DNA from: Litoditis marina
Lineage: Eukaryota > Nematoda > Chromadorea > Rhabditida > Rhabditidae
Direction of reading: 5' to 3'
Assembly: GCA_964036275.1 (NCBI GenBank)
Contig: OZ038440.1
Location: 1,116,001 to 1,180,000, forward strand
DNA: 64,000 bases
Part shown: positions 50,801-62,528 of the stretch, in pieces
Position numbering within the stretch: the stretch's first letter is position 1
Layout: every line of letters starts with the position of its first letter
Position numbers and translations under genes: made by a program
The notes under the pieces: generated by a model
What the model was told of the DNA's origin: nothing
The model's database searches: none
What the model saw: only the letters and a program-made list of their open reading frames with translations

Positions 50801-51473
50801 GCAGCGGTTTATATCACTGAGAGTAAATAGTGGAATAACATCACTAATTCACTAACCTTTTGAGAACTTCTTTTTCCCATAGAACAAACTGGTCCACATA
50901 TTGATTGTACGAATCGGTACCCACTTGCCGACTGAAAGTAGAGAGAAAAATTATTACCATAAAACATATTAACACGGAGAAACGAGAAATACACTCAACA
51001 CTCTGTAATAAAACATGTATACCAGCTAACACTCACAAATTGTGCTAGCTGTGAAGAAGTGAAGAGTTACTGATAAAAAAATCTAATAGATGGGAATCTA
51101 TATGGATTACCTGTTTTCTGACTTCCACTTTTCGAATTCTCCCTTGTGATCCGTATATTGTTTCTCCAAGGCAGCCAAAGTCTGTGCATTAGTCTGTAAG
51201 GTAGTAAGGAATGAGTCTAAACAATCAGTATTATATCAAACCGTAGATCTTTTTTTACCAAATATATACCAAAGGCGTTCTGGTTCGGAAAACTGGAATA
51301 GGGCCTATACTCATCCTCACGTGGCGCAAATGTGGTGAATGAGACTTCGGTGAATCGTGAATTACCGCTTACCGCAAAAACAGTGGCTTAAAATTGATCA
51401 AGAATGTGGAAGTTCGACAAATAACCGAAAGTAAGAATTGTAGAATGTAGAAACATACCGGCGCCGCTGCCAT
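47804..51473 (-). CDS. 185-aa protein with a YLPM1-like W/Y-rich module
   Basis: Complete eight-exon model with all phases consistent: 51459-51473, 51111-51193, 50857-50931, 49708-49733, 49181-49294, 48642-48716, 48081-48180, 47804-47873. It starts MAAAP; a CCTCAG acceptor lies 20 bp upstream of the ATG. Residues 6-58 (LEKQYTDHKGEFEKWKSEN, then NQYVDQFVLWEKEVLKR) show the Y..EF..W spacing of the module I associate with YLPM1/ZAP3 nuclear proteins; this is from memory and not checked. Residues 59-105 are helical (VELLDNVKPVEFVTAMMTMH). The C-terminal 80 residues are rich in Pro, Ala, Thr, Tyr and Ser with SPVRDYRNP. No catalytic motif and no membrane segment. The 26-bp exon 4 is supported only by phase. 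Function unknown. Confidence 0.7.
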
Positions 51474-52425
51474 CTCGTTCTCGTTCACAAATCCTGAGGA
51501 TAACCTACTGCACTAGGTACAGTTCAAGATCCGTTTTCGAATGCTGGAAAAACAACATATGTATTTAGTATTTTCAGTTACCCCACGAGCTGATGGACAA
51601 CAATAGGATGTACTCAAATGTCAGAGAAAGGAGGAGTTGGACAGACCACATTGTATAGTGAATGTGTTGCGTTGTTATTCATTTTTATTTTCGCTATATC
51701 AAGTGCACATCCGATTAGTCAATGTTTATCAATGACAAGCTGATTTTCAACCGCACACACTTTATGTGGACTTTCCACATTCAGACACAACAAGTAAAGT
51801 AACGGTAAACAAATGGCAGTGTCCCTTTTTTCAACTAACTTTTAAGATCTTTATAACTAGCTTTCAGTTTAGTAGGCACCAATTTTGCAAGAGTGGGCCA
51901 TAGTTTTTACAACGAATTAAATGTACCTACATAAATCAGCAACACAAAAAGAAATACAGCGTTTATTTTGAAATACGAATAATATTCGAAATAAGAAAAA
52001 ACTGTCATCGACTGAAACAGTCGGGCTAAAATTGACAAATAATTTTGAATTCCCGCCGCAACACTCCGGGTAGGACCCTTTTAGTGCAGTGGGGCGCGCA
52101 AAGTGGAAGTGGAGCGCGGAACACCATAGGGGTTGCAAATGTTGTCTTCAAAACTTAGAAAATACTGATTGTAATGTGCCTTCTGACGTAGTAAAATTAA
52201 ACTCTGTTTGTAGCTGTTAATGAGGTTATTGTATTTTTTCTAAGTGGTCAGTTGCGATCATTGGTTTAGACAGTGGAGAAAACCTTTATCTTGTCATAGA
52301 TAAACAATTTGTACATACGAAAAGAAAAAAAATAGTGTGTACATAGTGAAAGACATCCTATTGAGAAATGAAAGACGAATATATTCTCAGATAGGTTAAA
52401 AGTTTAGGTGATTGCACCGAGATTA

Positions 52426-54425
52426 TTACTTATGTCTATTATTGAGAATTCGCACGACTATTTCATAGATTTTTTCGGACTCTGCTTCGTGCTGAGTGGC
52501 ATTGATTTTTCTCGTTCGATGAAACTTCCGTAGTTCTCGCTCCAGAGCCTCTGAAAATGATAATAAATAATAAATTAATGTATGTGGCCAAACGAGATAC
52601 TCCGATTTACGTTACCAACTGTTTCGTATCAGTACTGCGTCTAGAAGACAAGTTAATTAGATACCATGAGTCTTGTAAAGTCCTAACCACATGATAATGT
52701 TCCACGATGAACTCATTTGGTTGTTGTCTTTATTTTTTTGATCGGTTCGCAATAGTTTGATTCCGAATTACCTGTTGTCGCCAGAGCCATAAGCTGATAC
52801 TTTCTTTTTGGGTCATGACAAAGATGGAGCCCTCGAATCTTGTTATGGGCAGCAGTTTATCCTTGTTGAAACTCTTTGAGACCAATGCGAGAACCTGACA
52901 AAAGTTCAGATGATTACGTAAAGTTGTTTACGTACATAGTTGAAGTGGCTAGTTTGTGTTGCCGCTTGCTTCAGATCATCCAAAAATAGGCAGAACGTGG
53001 AGTAATGAACCACCAGTTTATTGTATATGTATTTTCGAGAAAAATATCGCAATACCTTCACTTGCAGTTTTTCATGCAAATTATAGGTAGCTCGTTCTAT
53101 GTTGTCGTCGGAAGCACCATCAGAGATAACACAAAGTATCTGCAAAACGATGTTGAAATCATCATTCACTCAGGGTTTATGTCCCAACTAACATAATCTA
53201 TCAAGTCATTTCAGAGTTACAAAAGGAAGTGTAGCAAACATCACATTTCAAGCCTTGAATTTCGAACCTCATCAAAGCATGACACTACAACTTCAACACG
53301 AAACAGAAAATATTGGAGACTTCTCTGGACTTTTATGTCTTGGTTTGAATCTGATTCGAACAATCTGTAGACAATAGTCTCTTGCTGTATCGTGCAGGTG
53401 CAATAGTGAGCTTTATTTTCTCCCAAAAGCTAGATAAGACTACAAACACAGCGAGATGAAGCAACAATACATTGATTTGCTTTAGAATGAGCGAACCCTA
53501 TACCTGTAACCGGTCGTGTCTAGGTGTAGGCATTAGAGCGTGTTTCCTCTTCACGTCTTTCAGGTTCTGCTCTCGATACAGTAACCCAGCAGCGAATGAA
53601 AGTGCTTTTGCCAACATAGTTGCTCCTCCAGTATATGACATTCTGTCCACTCCCCCTGAACACCAAAAATTTAGAAAAGATGGAAAACCTGAGTAGTTTT
53701 TAGCTTCAGCCTTCTCGACCTTTCTATCTTCTGACGTTTCACCTCTCGCAACAAATGTCATTGCGCAAAAACAATTTGACTCGTTTGACTTATGAGGGAA
53801 AACTTGCTTTGTTCGAAACTTACAAATGTAGACTAGAATTTTTTCTGTTTTCCCATACACAATTATTGTTTCAAACGAAACTAACTCTATGAAACTATGA
53901 GCAATGGAACTATCAGCCACTCTAGGCTCTGTGAATCCCTGTATTACTCGAATTTCAAACGCAAACCGCACAAACTGACTCTTGACGTTGTGAAGGGAGT
54001 AGTACTTCTCGAATCCGAACACCACATTCGGCTCCTGCGAGTATTGTACCAGGGCCACGCGGGAGCGGCCGGGACCGATGTCTATGTCATCCAGCACATA
54101 GCAAATGTTCCTTTTTATCTAAAACGGATATTATGCTCAAATTTCAAATTCATCATATTTCCAACTTTCTAACGTGTTTCGTCGTCTGAAAGACATTTAC
54201 AGATTCTTTTTCTTGTTGACGGTCTTGTGTCGCTTTGTCTCACCGCATCGAAATTGGTGATTCCAATGCTGCTGGAACTGTCTACCAGAAACATGATATC
54301 GATTGCCGGGAGGGTTCTTGCAGGGTGGTCTGCTGCCAGATGACCTACAGTAACCGGAGGGAGGGATTCCGTCGAGTCAGAAGATTCTGACGGTGTCACC
54401 GAGTGAGGATCTTCCGAATGCCATA
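52426..54425 (-). CDS. VWA-domain protein with intact metal site, N-terminus unresolved
   Basis: Exons 54244-54425, 53980-54118, 53504-53655, 53056-53139, 52772-52894 and 52426-52548, phases 1-0-1-0-0-0, then TAA. A Ser/Pro-rich lead (SVTPSESSDSTESLPP) precedes a complete von Willebrand A domain. It has IDIMFLVDSSSSIG (DxSxS), YTGGATMLAKAL (Thr of the metal site) and VISDGASDD (the final Asp), so metal-ion-dependent ligand binding is expected. A basic helix, ALERELRKFHRTRK, follows. For the last exon I used the second AG of TTTTCAGAG because it keeps the helical frame; the first AG gives a different 31-residue end. No signal peptide exon was found. It either has a distant first exon or is spliced from the upstream VWA gene, whose exon at 55031 ends in the required phase 1. 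Confidence 0.8.
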
Positions 54426-54497
54426 CTGGAAAAGCAATATACAGTGCGTGAACTTTTGGCCATACTGGAAAAGCAATATACAGTGCGTGAACTTTTG
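54421..54497. repeat. 39-bp tandem duplication containing a splice acceptor
   Basis: Two copies (54421-54459, 54460-54497) identical except the last base. On the minus strand each contains GCTTTTCCAG followed by the first bases of the VWA exon. The unit is 39 bp, so use of the distal acceptor would add 13 in-frame residues (WPKVHALYIAFPV). Confidence 0.9.
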
Positions 54498-54514
54498 ATT
54501 CCGATAGATAGGGA

Positions 54515-54620
54515 GGGAGAGAGGGGCAGAGAAAGAAAGAAAGAAAGAAAAAAAAGAAGGAAGAGAAAAAAGAGAGCAGAAGAAAGAGGCTAAAATGAGA
54601 GAGAAAGAGAAAGAGAGAAT
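54515..54620. repeat. Purine-rich low-complexity tract
   Basis: GAAA/GAGA-rich on the plus strand. On the minus strand it forms a long polypyrimidine tract just upstream of the duplicated acceptor, a strong setting for splicing. Confidence 0.75.
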
Positions 54621-54697
54621 CGTATTGAAAAGCCCAGTCTGTATATACACATCAGAACTCTATAAGTAGAGAACACGATGAACCCTTAGACCTTGGA

Positions 54698-57600
54698 CTA
54701 GCAGTCTGGCTCACATTTGCTGGCTGTCGACTCTCCGAGGTCCAATTTCGAGAACTCCAGCTCATCTCTTCTACTTCTGCTCGTCATTTGACCGTGGTTG
54801 TGATTATGCGTATTCTCGTTCAGTTTTTCCGTGTCAAGAGCTCCGTGTCCGTGATGATTACCTGTTTCAAAATGGGAGGATTATAGAAAAGTTAAATTCG
54901 ACTATACACATTATAAAGCGGGGATAGTTTCCTAAACGTTTCTCATCAACAAAAAGATTGTCTACATTATGAAATAAAAGAATGTTAAAATTCCATTGAA
55001 AAACCCAAGAAGTACAACCAGACTACTTGCCGGGCGGTTTTTTGGTCGAAAGTTGCAGTGTTTCTGAGCTTGTTTCGTGAAGATGCTCTGCTTCCGGTCG
55101 CTCGTGATTTGCTGACTGTTGCGGGTGGTTCTAAACACATGAAGACTTGCGGAACATGAAATGAATTTTTACAAAATACACCAGAATCGTGACAAACTAT
55201 ATTGAAAAAAGGTGGTTTCAGTTTTAGATTTCTTCCATTGAATGTGTAGTTGTGTGTAGGTGCTTTCCTGTTCGGTTCCTGATCTGTTGTATCTACAAAT
55301 CCAACTATTACTCCGTTTAAAGGGACCGTTCCTCTTTAATTTGGGGGTTTGAGCTGATTCGTCGATAATGTTAACATTAAAAAACCACAATCAATCATCT
55401 AGGTCTCAACGTCCTGTTTTGTTCCGTGTTCTCGAAAATGCGGCGCGACCACGCGCACGTACATACACCGCCGAGTTCACCTACGTACACAATTTTCAAA
55501 ATGTCTATAAAAATACAGAACCATATTCAAAACATAGCCAAAATTACCACAATCAAAGCTGTGACAGAGGATTTGTAAATATCATGCAAACAACAAAGCA
55601 GAGAGAGATCAAGGATTGCTGCCTTACAGTAACCCAAATTCTGTTGGCTTCAAATTTGCTCCAAAATAATGTGGTTTTCTGCACTTTCTGTATGTAACGT
55701 GTGAAACTTTCATCTCAAAACAGAATAAATGACTTTTTCCGTTTTTCAAAAACTACCTACATTGCACATTATAAAGGTACGGTCCCTTTAAGTCAAACAC
55801 ACAAATTACCTGTGATCCTCCACCGTGGTACACATTTCCAGTATTTGTTGTATTTTGGTGAATGTCCTCGCTCGGGCTTCGTCCACGTTGCTTAGAAACA
55901 TCTAAACAAACATGAATAACTCAAAAGCTCAAGAAACATTGATGTAAGGTACAAAAACTAAGTTCATTGAATTGTAATCAGCGAACTGTTATGTTTTGTG
56001 GTCATCAAGCCAAAACCTGGCACTTTTCAAGTTTTTACATAGTTCAAGAAAAATGAGTGTTGGACTAGTTTATTGACTTTCACAAACAAATCACATTTTT
56101 CTGTTACAATTTGACCGAACCAATTCAACTCTCACATAGTTTATTTATAGTTCATTGTTGGACATTTCAAGTGTTGAAGTGTCTCATTTTATCAAGGCTT
56201 AAAATAAGTAACACAAGCATAAAGGTAGTAAGGCTAAATGGGATAACGACAGTAAGAATCTATACAGTTCTCCTAACCAAATTGTTGGTTAATTTGGTGA
56301 TGATTATTTAATTTTTCTATTGCTTACAACATGAACACTAACTATGCGAGTGTGCCTTCAAATCTCCATCGCTGTGATGTCTACCCTGAGGATAATATGG
56401 AATAATTATGGGTTGAGGAGCTGGAGCAGGTGTCGCGGATACTTGGAGGGCTCGTTGCAATTCCGCCTGCTGGACCTGGAAATACAATTGAGAAAGAGTT
56501 CTCTTCAGTTTCTAGTAACTACATGTAAATGTGATAGATGTGTTTTTACTTCCTATCATGTTCGAGCTATCAGTGATAACAAAATAGAAAAACGTGTACA
56601 CAGGAAAAAACTGTAATCTGAGAATGTACCTTTAGCGACTCTTGCTGTTTCAACATTTCCTCGCTATGTTTCTGTCCGGATTTGATGTTCTCCTCCATTT
56701 TAGCGTGCAGTTTTGCTGTGAAGTATTCGTTTTGTGACTTGAGAGACCTTTCTGATTCCAGGATACGGTATCGAAGACGACTATCTGACAGGCAACAAGT
56801 TAGCAATGATTGGTTCATACTGCAAAGATGAACGTTTGAAAACTGTACTTATAAATAATGACCACCGAACTACCTCCCAGATTGGGTATCTGGCTTTGTA
56901 GGCGCAATCAAGATCTGTACTTGTGCATTGGGGTTTCGCGGAGTGTGGTTGGTAGGACTTATAAATAAATAATATTCGTTTTTCTCTACTTTCACCTAGA
57001 GACTGTCAGTAGAAAAAGAGCTGTTCTGTTCGGCTACGTGAGTATACACACTTTCCAATAGTATCCTCAAAAACACAGTTAATTTTCCGAATCGGTACTC
57101 AAACTTGGAATGAAAACTGTAATAAAACCATGTCATAAACCAACTCTCGTCTCTGTACGAGTAGACTGCGTAACATGTGAATAAAATGAGGATGAGGAGA
57201 AGGGCAGTGAGAACGGCTGTGACTGTCCAGCAAAGAGGTCCGAATATTGAGTGGTTACTGTCGCCTGAAATAACACTTTTCGTGGTTTTGGAACTAACCA
57301 AGACTAATGTTGTATGTAATAGAGTTTACAGTTTGCACTAAACCCCGTGAACTTGAATATTCAACGTATAGAAATCGCACGTGCCCCCATTTCCAGTCAA
57401 CCGAGAAATTGAAGACAGTGGGATAAGAAAACTCCGAACGGAACGAGTTATGAATGAGAAATCAGCCAAATGTATAGTCACGTATCGGAGGAGTTCAAGT
57501 AAAACTGAGAATTTTTGTTTCTACTTCTGTTTCACTATAAAACTCGTTTCAGCAACCAAAGGCAACCAGTAACTTACATCTACTAGTCCACCAAACGGTA

Positions 57601-60184
57601 TTTTCTACATTGTGTTTCGTGCACTTTGTCACGTTCCAATGTAAGTAGTTCCACCAGGACAAGTCAGCTATCGAACTCGAACTCATTCACATTGATAGAA
57701 CGACTTGATCGATTACAGACGGTAGTGGTGTTGTTGTTCGATTGATTATGATTAATTTGATAGATATATTGATAGATATAGCGACAAAACACGAAGGTTC
57801 AGTGTATGAATTGACCAATGAGAGCCGACAATTTTGTTGTGTTTCACTATAGTATAGAGTGAGTTGTTTCAGCAGAAAACGCGCGCCATTGAAGAGTGCC
57901 TAGCGACCCTGGCTCCCACCCACTTGCATTGCAAAACAACCAAAAAATAGACACCATCGGGATGAGGAAACACTGAGATTGATCACATTTTTATAAATAC
58001 TTCTGAACAGTCACCAAAACGTCTGATCAGCTTTCGAAAGCACTCGCCAAGATTTCTAAGATAGGATATTGCCAAAGTGCGAGAGTTCTTTGAAGATGCA
58101 GTCCAATTATTAGTTCAGTATTCCAAAGCTAGAATTTCCATCCAAGAATAAGAAAACAAAGCGCAATGTCTCACCAACAAAATCATTGACGCTCTCGCAT
58201 AGTGGCTCCACCAACTCTCCAAGAGCGTCGAAATCGACGGCGTTCATACGAATTGTAGTGGCGGAAGGTTCGAAGTGCTCCGCCTAGGTGGATGTTTTGA
58301 GTTCAGATTGTTCAATATGTGGCACGAACTCGATCAACCGAGTCGGTGATGACTGTATTTGGGGCTATCGAAATATTCCATTCTCATAGGATTGACCTCG
58401 ACTTGCAAATTAATCAAAACTGGTCTTCGGTTCATTCACAACTTGGTTAACATTCAAATTCAAGCGTTTCTCACATACACATTCAACTCAGTCTTGAACA
58501 TTTATCCTTTCTATATAAAAAAAAAACTACCTGCGATGAAGATCCACTGACCACTATTTGAAACGTGTGAATGGGAGATGTGGGAGCGAACAAAACTTCG
58601 TTCTCGTTCTAAATACATATGAATAAACAGAATATAAAAATATCCAAAATGGAAGACACGTGTCACATTGAGAATAGTTTATAGGTACGTCCTTTTTCTC
58701 TGGCATGTTTTTGAGCTCAAAAAAAACTGTACATACATAACGGCAAAGTAACAGTAATCAGCAAGAAGTTTACCGTTTCGGGCAGTTTGAATCGACTACT
58801 CGAAATGATCACAATCACGTCGGGTATCCACTTTCTATTCCCGGATCCGAGAGAGTATTTCGTAATCGAGTTCAAACTTGCGAAAGGAGTACAGTTGGAC
58901 TTCCTCGAGAGAGTATCACAGGGAGTGTAGGTTATCTGCTGAAAAAAAACCAATGTTGGAAAATATTGACAAAAATCGTTTCATCGAGGACAGATTAGTC
59001 TACCGGTATACTGAAACTTGTCAATGTAGAAAAAGTCTTATACCATTTATTGCAACCGTACAATTCTACTCAAAAAACCACTGTGTTTTCAGAGAGCCCG
59101 TGAGAAGTTCGTGAAATATTTCCGAGTTGCAATTATTATGGTTCCGTAGGCCTCACGTACGAATTTTTCATGTCTTTTCATGTCTTGTCTTTCGAATTTT
59201 TCATCTCACGTACAAATTTTTCACCTGACATAGTTCTGAGAACATGATGATAATAATTTATCTACAACAATATCTTCTTTCAAGTTCCAGTCTGAATAAT
59301 TTACCTCCAATTTCGTTCTAGCTGCACTGTTCGAGTTCACTTCTGTCAGACCGAACTCAAACCTTGCCCGAGGTGTAAACTGAGCCACGGCCACGCGAGA
59401 TTCCTCATCGGATACGCTAATTTGCGATAGAGACTGAAATTACCCCGATATTGAGTGAAATTACAAAACCGAAAGACGTCGTCGATCCAGTAGGAAATGT
59501 TTCTATTTTATTTATTTTGGTAAGTTGACCCAGAGCAGAAGCAATCGCACATCTTGCCACTAGGTGAATACTGAAATCTCAGCAAATTTTCTTATTTGTT
59601 CTACAGTTTTTTCCATACCGTATAATTTCTGTGACACGGTAGAAAGCTCATACAAACTAGAATATGAACGAGTGTAGTGTATGGTGAGTTCCCACCGACA
59701 AGAAAAACGAACCTTTCGAACAAATGTGATTTCGTTTTGATGTTCATACTGATTCACATTATAGGAACCATCCAGAATGAAAAGTACATCTACGTTTGGC
59801 CAATAACAGGAAGACGATAGAGGTAGGAACAATATTATGATTATCTGGAGAACATAGGGTTGTCATTCACACATTTTTCTGGTGGTATTTTAGTTTTTGG
59901 TACTAATTGTTCAATTTAACAGAAAATATTTTATTCCAAGAAAACTCACATTCACGTACTAGACTATCTTCATAATCGGGATCTTCAATAGAAATTCGGA
60001 ACGCAGTTTTGGTAATAAAGTATATCATTTTCGTCAGATATAATTTTATTTACAACCGGTAACATCTAAACTGACCATGTGTCCGGGAATTGTAGTCGGA
60101 GTGAGATGTAAAATTGGTTTCTAAGGACGCTACCCACCCAGCTTCAGTTGCTAGTGGATTGCAAAGGACCAGCAAAAAAGACAT
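54698..60184 (-). CDS. Type I membrane protein with one VWA domain (long isoform)
   Basis: Exons 60076-60184, 59713-59789, 59305-59433, 58774-58938, 58531-58608, 58175-58283, 57578-57667, 57159-57264, 56874-56957, 56630-56819, 56385-56475, 55810-55901, 55031-55130, 54698-54861; all phases agree, giving 527 aa. MSFLLVLCNPLATEAG is a plausible short signal peptide. The VWA domain starts DVLFILDGSYNVNQ. Its metal motif is DGSYN instead of DxSxS, and the TGG and DGxSD loops are missing, so metal binding is doubtful. A Trp-rich stalk, DLSWWNYLHWNVTKC, precedes a transmembrane helix (about 262-286, LTALLLILILFTCYAVY). The cytoplasmic part has a coiled-coil-like Lys/Glu helix (ESERSLKSQNEYFTAK), a Pro-rich piece and a His-rich tail (NTHNHNHGQ). 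Exact family not recognised. Confidence 0.78.
55025..55031 (-). other. GC-AG splice donor
   Basis: The exon 55031-55130 ends CCGCCCG|GCAAGT. No GT donor near it keeps the frame, while GCAAGT matches the usual GC-donor context and gives phase 1, which fits the next exon at 54861. Confidence 0.55.
56338..56475 (-). CDS. Alternative last exon of the VWA membrane protein (short isoform)
   Basis: The exon reads VQQAELQRALQVSATPAPAP, then QPIIIPYYPQ, and can run on to TAG at 56338, giving a 424-aa protein ending DLKAHSHS. Alternatively an internal CAGG|GTAGAC donor at 56385 joins the downstream exons. Both forms are phase-consistent. Which one is used cannot be told from sequence. Confidence 0.6.
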   Translation of the reverse strand, partial: VQQAELQRALQVSATPAPAPQPIIIPYYPQGRHHSDGDLKAHSHS

Positions 60185-60864
60185 TCCAAGTGGACATAGT
60201 ACTAAAAACCACACTTTTCCACTAGCACTGATCTTTGGATTCCCAATAACACAAATCTTCTAAAACCTTCGTGTTTGAAGAAGTCAGGCGATCTGTGATT
60301 TTTCAAAAAATGCCCACGATTCCTCTACTTTTGAATGTACTCTAAAGTATCTGTTTTTGCGATACTGTTCACCGTTTTTCATAAATTTGCATAATATTCG
60401 CCACCGATATCATAATCCGTATCAGTTGCAATAGCGAATTGACTCGAAAATGTGGTACATGAAAACTCTGCCTTCGGAGACGGAAATTCGATTCATAGAG
60501 GATGAAGGTTGGTTTCTTTTCAAATTCATGCTTTTGACCATTCTCGTAAAGCCCATGCTTGGAACTTTTCCGGCCATAGTCTGCGTTTTTTCGAAACATT
60601 ATTGTCAGTTCAGTGATTTCCGTTTTTCCTGTTTTGTCTTGGGAGTTTTTGTAGGGTCAAACGTTGGTTGATCATGATGGTTGATTGTTTGGACACGTGC
60701 AACGTGTAAAACACAACCGATTGGCGAAAGTCCAATGATTCACACAGCAAATGCCGATTTTGTTTCCCGTTTGGCGACATTACTCTTTTGACTTCTAGTA
60801 TGCGTAGAGTCCTTTTAGTACCAGTTGAAATAGAACAACAGCTAGAAAGTTCAAATATGTGCGG

Positions 60865-62480
60865 CAACAAAACCAATCGCGCGCAGCGCGAAGCGCTGTG
60901 CGAGATTTGTCTTTGGTCCGGCTAATGCGCGCCTCCGTTTTTTTTAGTTTTCTCATAAAAAAGCTCAAATTCGCAAAACAAAACTTTTAATAATTTGGAA
61001 ATGTTCTACAGCGTATTTGCAAGTTGTGTTCCAAATTTGAACGAAATCCGTTGAGTTTGAGCCAAGTTATGACGTTTTCGCTTCATCCAGAGCGCCAACT
61101 TCCGTCGTGTTTCCTTCCTTCCTTCCGTTCTTCCGGGCGTTTACACAATACTATCTAGACCGTAACTGAACCGATTTTGCTGAGTTTTGGAGTCATGATA
61201 GGATTCCTACTCAATGCCCAGCTACGCAAATTTTTTTTTGAAAAAAATTATTTCTCACCAAATTACAGCCTTTTGAATTAAAGTCTCTGCGTCTCTCCAT
61301 ATAGCACGCTCTCTCGCTCTCTCTGTCAGGTCGGTTATGCAAACTGTCTTGTAACTTAGGGTAACACTGACCGATTTCGATGAAAATTTAAATATGATAC
61401 CATCGTAACTTTAATTTAAGTAAAAAGTATTCTATCGGTGACGTCATTTAGGATTCTGGAGACCCGATGACGTCATCTTTGAAAAGTGCAAAGTTGACGT
61501 CAAATATTTTTCCAAATGATGATAATAGTTGGCAAGTGGGTTATTAACGATGGATCTCCATCGAAAGGTCTCGTATTCCGGGATTCTGAAGGCCAGATGA
61601 CGTCAAATTTGAAAAGTACAAAGTTGACGTCAAATTATTCTTCAAATGATGATAATAGTGGGCAAGTGGTTTAATAACGATAGAACTTCATCTAAACATG
61701 TCGTTATCTGAGATTCTGGAGGCCAGGGGACGTAATACTGGAAAAGTGCAAAGTTGACGTCAAATATTTCTCCAAATGATGACAATAGTTGGCAAGTGGG
61801 TTATTGACGATAGAGCTCCATCGAAAGGTGTCGTATTCTGAGATTCTGAAAGCCAGATGACGTCATATTCAAAAGTTCAAAGTTGACGTCAAATATGTTT
61901 TCAAATGATGATAATAGTTGGCAAGTGGGGTATTAACGGTGAAACTTTATCTAAACATGACGTATTCTGGGATTCTGAAAGCCGGATGACGTCATTTTTG
62001 AAAAGTGCAAAGTTGACGTCACATATATTTTCAAATGATGGTAATATCTTAGAAAGGGTCAATTAACGGTGGAACTCAATCTAACAGTCACTTATTCTGG
62101 GATTCTGGAGACCAGATGACGTCATTTTGGAAAAGTGCAAAGTTGACGTCACATATATTTTCAAATGTGAAAATATCTCCAAAATGGTATATTAACGATG
62201 AAACTTTATCTAAATATGACTTATTCTGGAATTCAGGAGGCCAGATCTCAGATGACGTCAACTTAGAAAAAATTGACGTGAAATATGTTTTGAATGCTGA
62301 AAGTTTATTAAAATGGACAATTCACGATGAAACTTCATTCAAACATGACGTATTCTGGGAATCTGAATGGCAGATAAAGTAAGTTTTCAGAACTGCAATG
62401 TTGACGTCATTTTTTTTCGAATGGTGGTAATACTTGACAAGTGGTTCATTAAGAAAACAATTTTATCTGCACCGTACAGA
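60865..62480. mobile_element. Composite repetitive element B
   Basis: The head at 60878-60945 matches element A at 32510 over about 70 bp, including AGCGCGAAGCGCT and TTGTCTTTGGT. Next come a related AAATTTGAACGAAATCCG block, a CTTCCTTCCTTCCGTTCTTC tract, an ACTGAACCGATTTTGCTGA block, and then a 130-bp tandem array unrelated in sequence to that of element A. No coding frame. Confidence 0.65.
61441..62420. repeat. 130-bp tandem array rich in TGACGTCA
   Basis: AAGTTGACGT recurs at 61491, 61621, 61751, 61880, 62010 and 62130, so the unit is about 130 bp with slippage in the last copies; a decayed copy follows near 62267. Each unit carries two GACGTC palindromes about 25 bp apart (GATGACGTCAT and GTTGACGTCAA), a GATGATAATAGTTGGCAAGT block, and TATTCTGGGATTCTG. 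Confidence 0.93.
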
Positions 62481-62528
62481 TCAAACCACCTCTCTACATA
62501 CCTACGGTATGTATACAAAAAGAGAAAA

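Noticed and set aside
61441..62420. CRISPR-like repeat array
   Set aside because: Units are contiguous 130-bp tandem copies without variable spacers, in a eukaryotic context.
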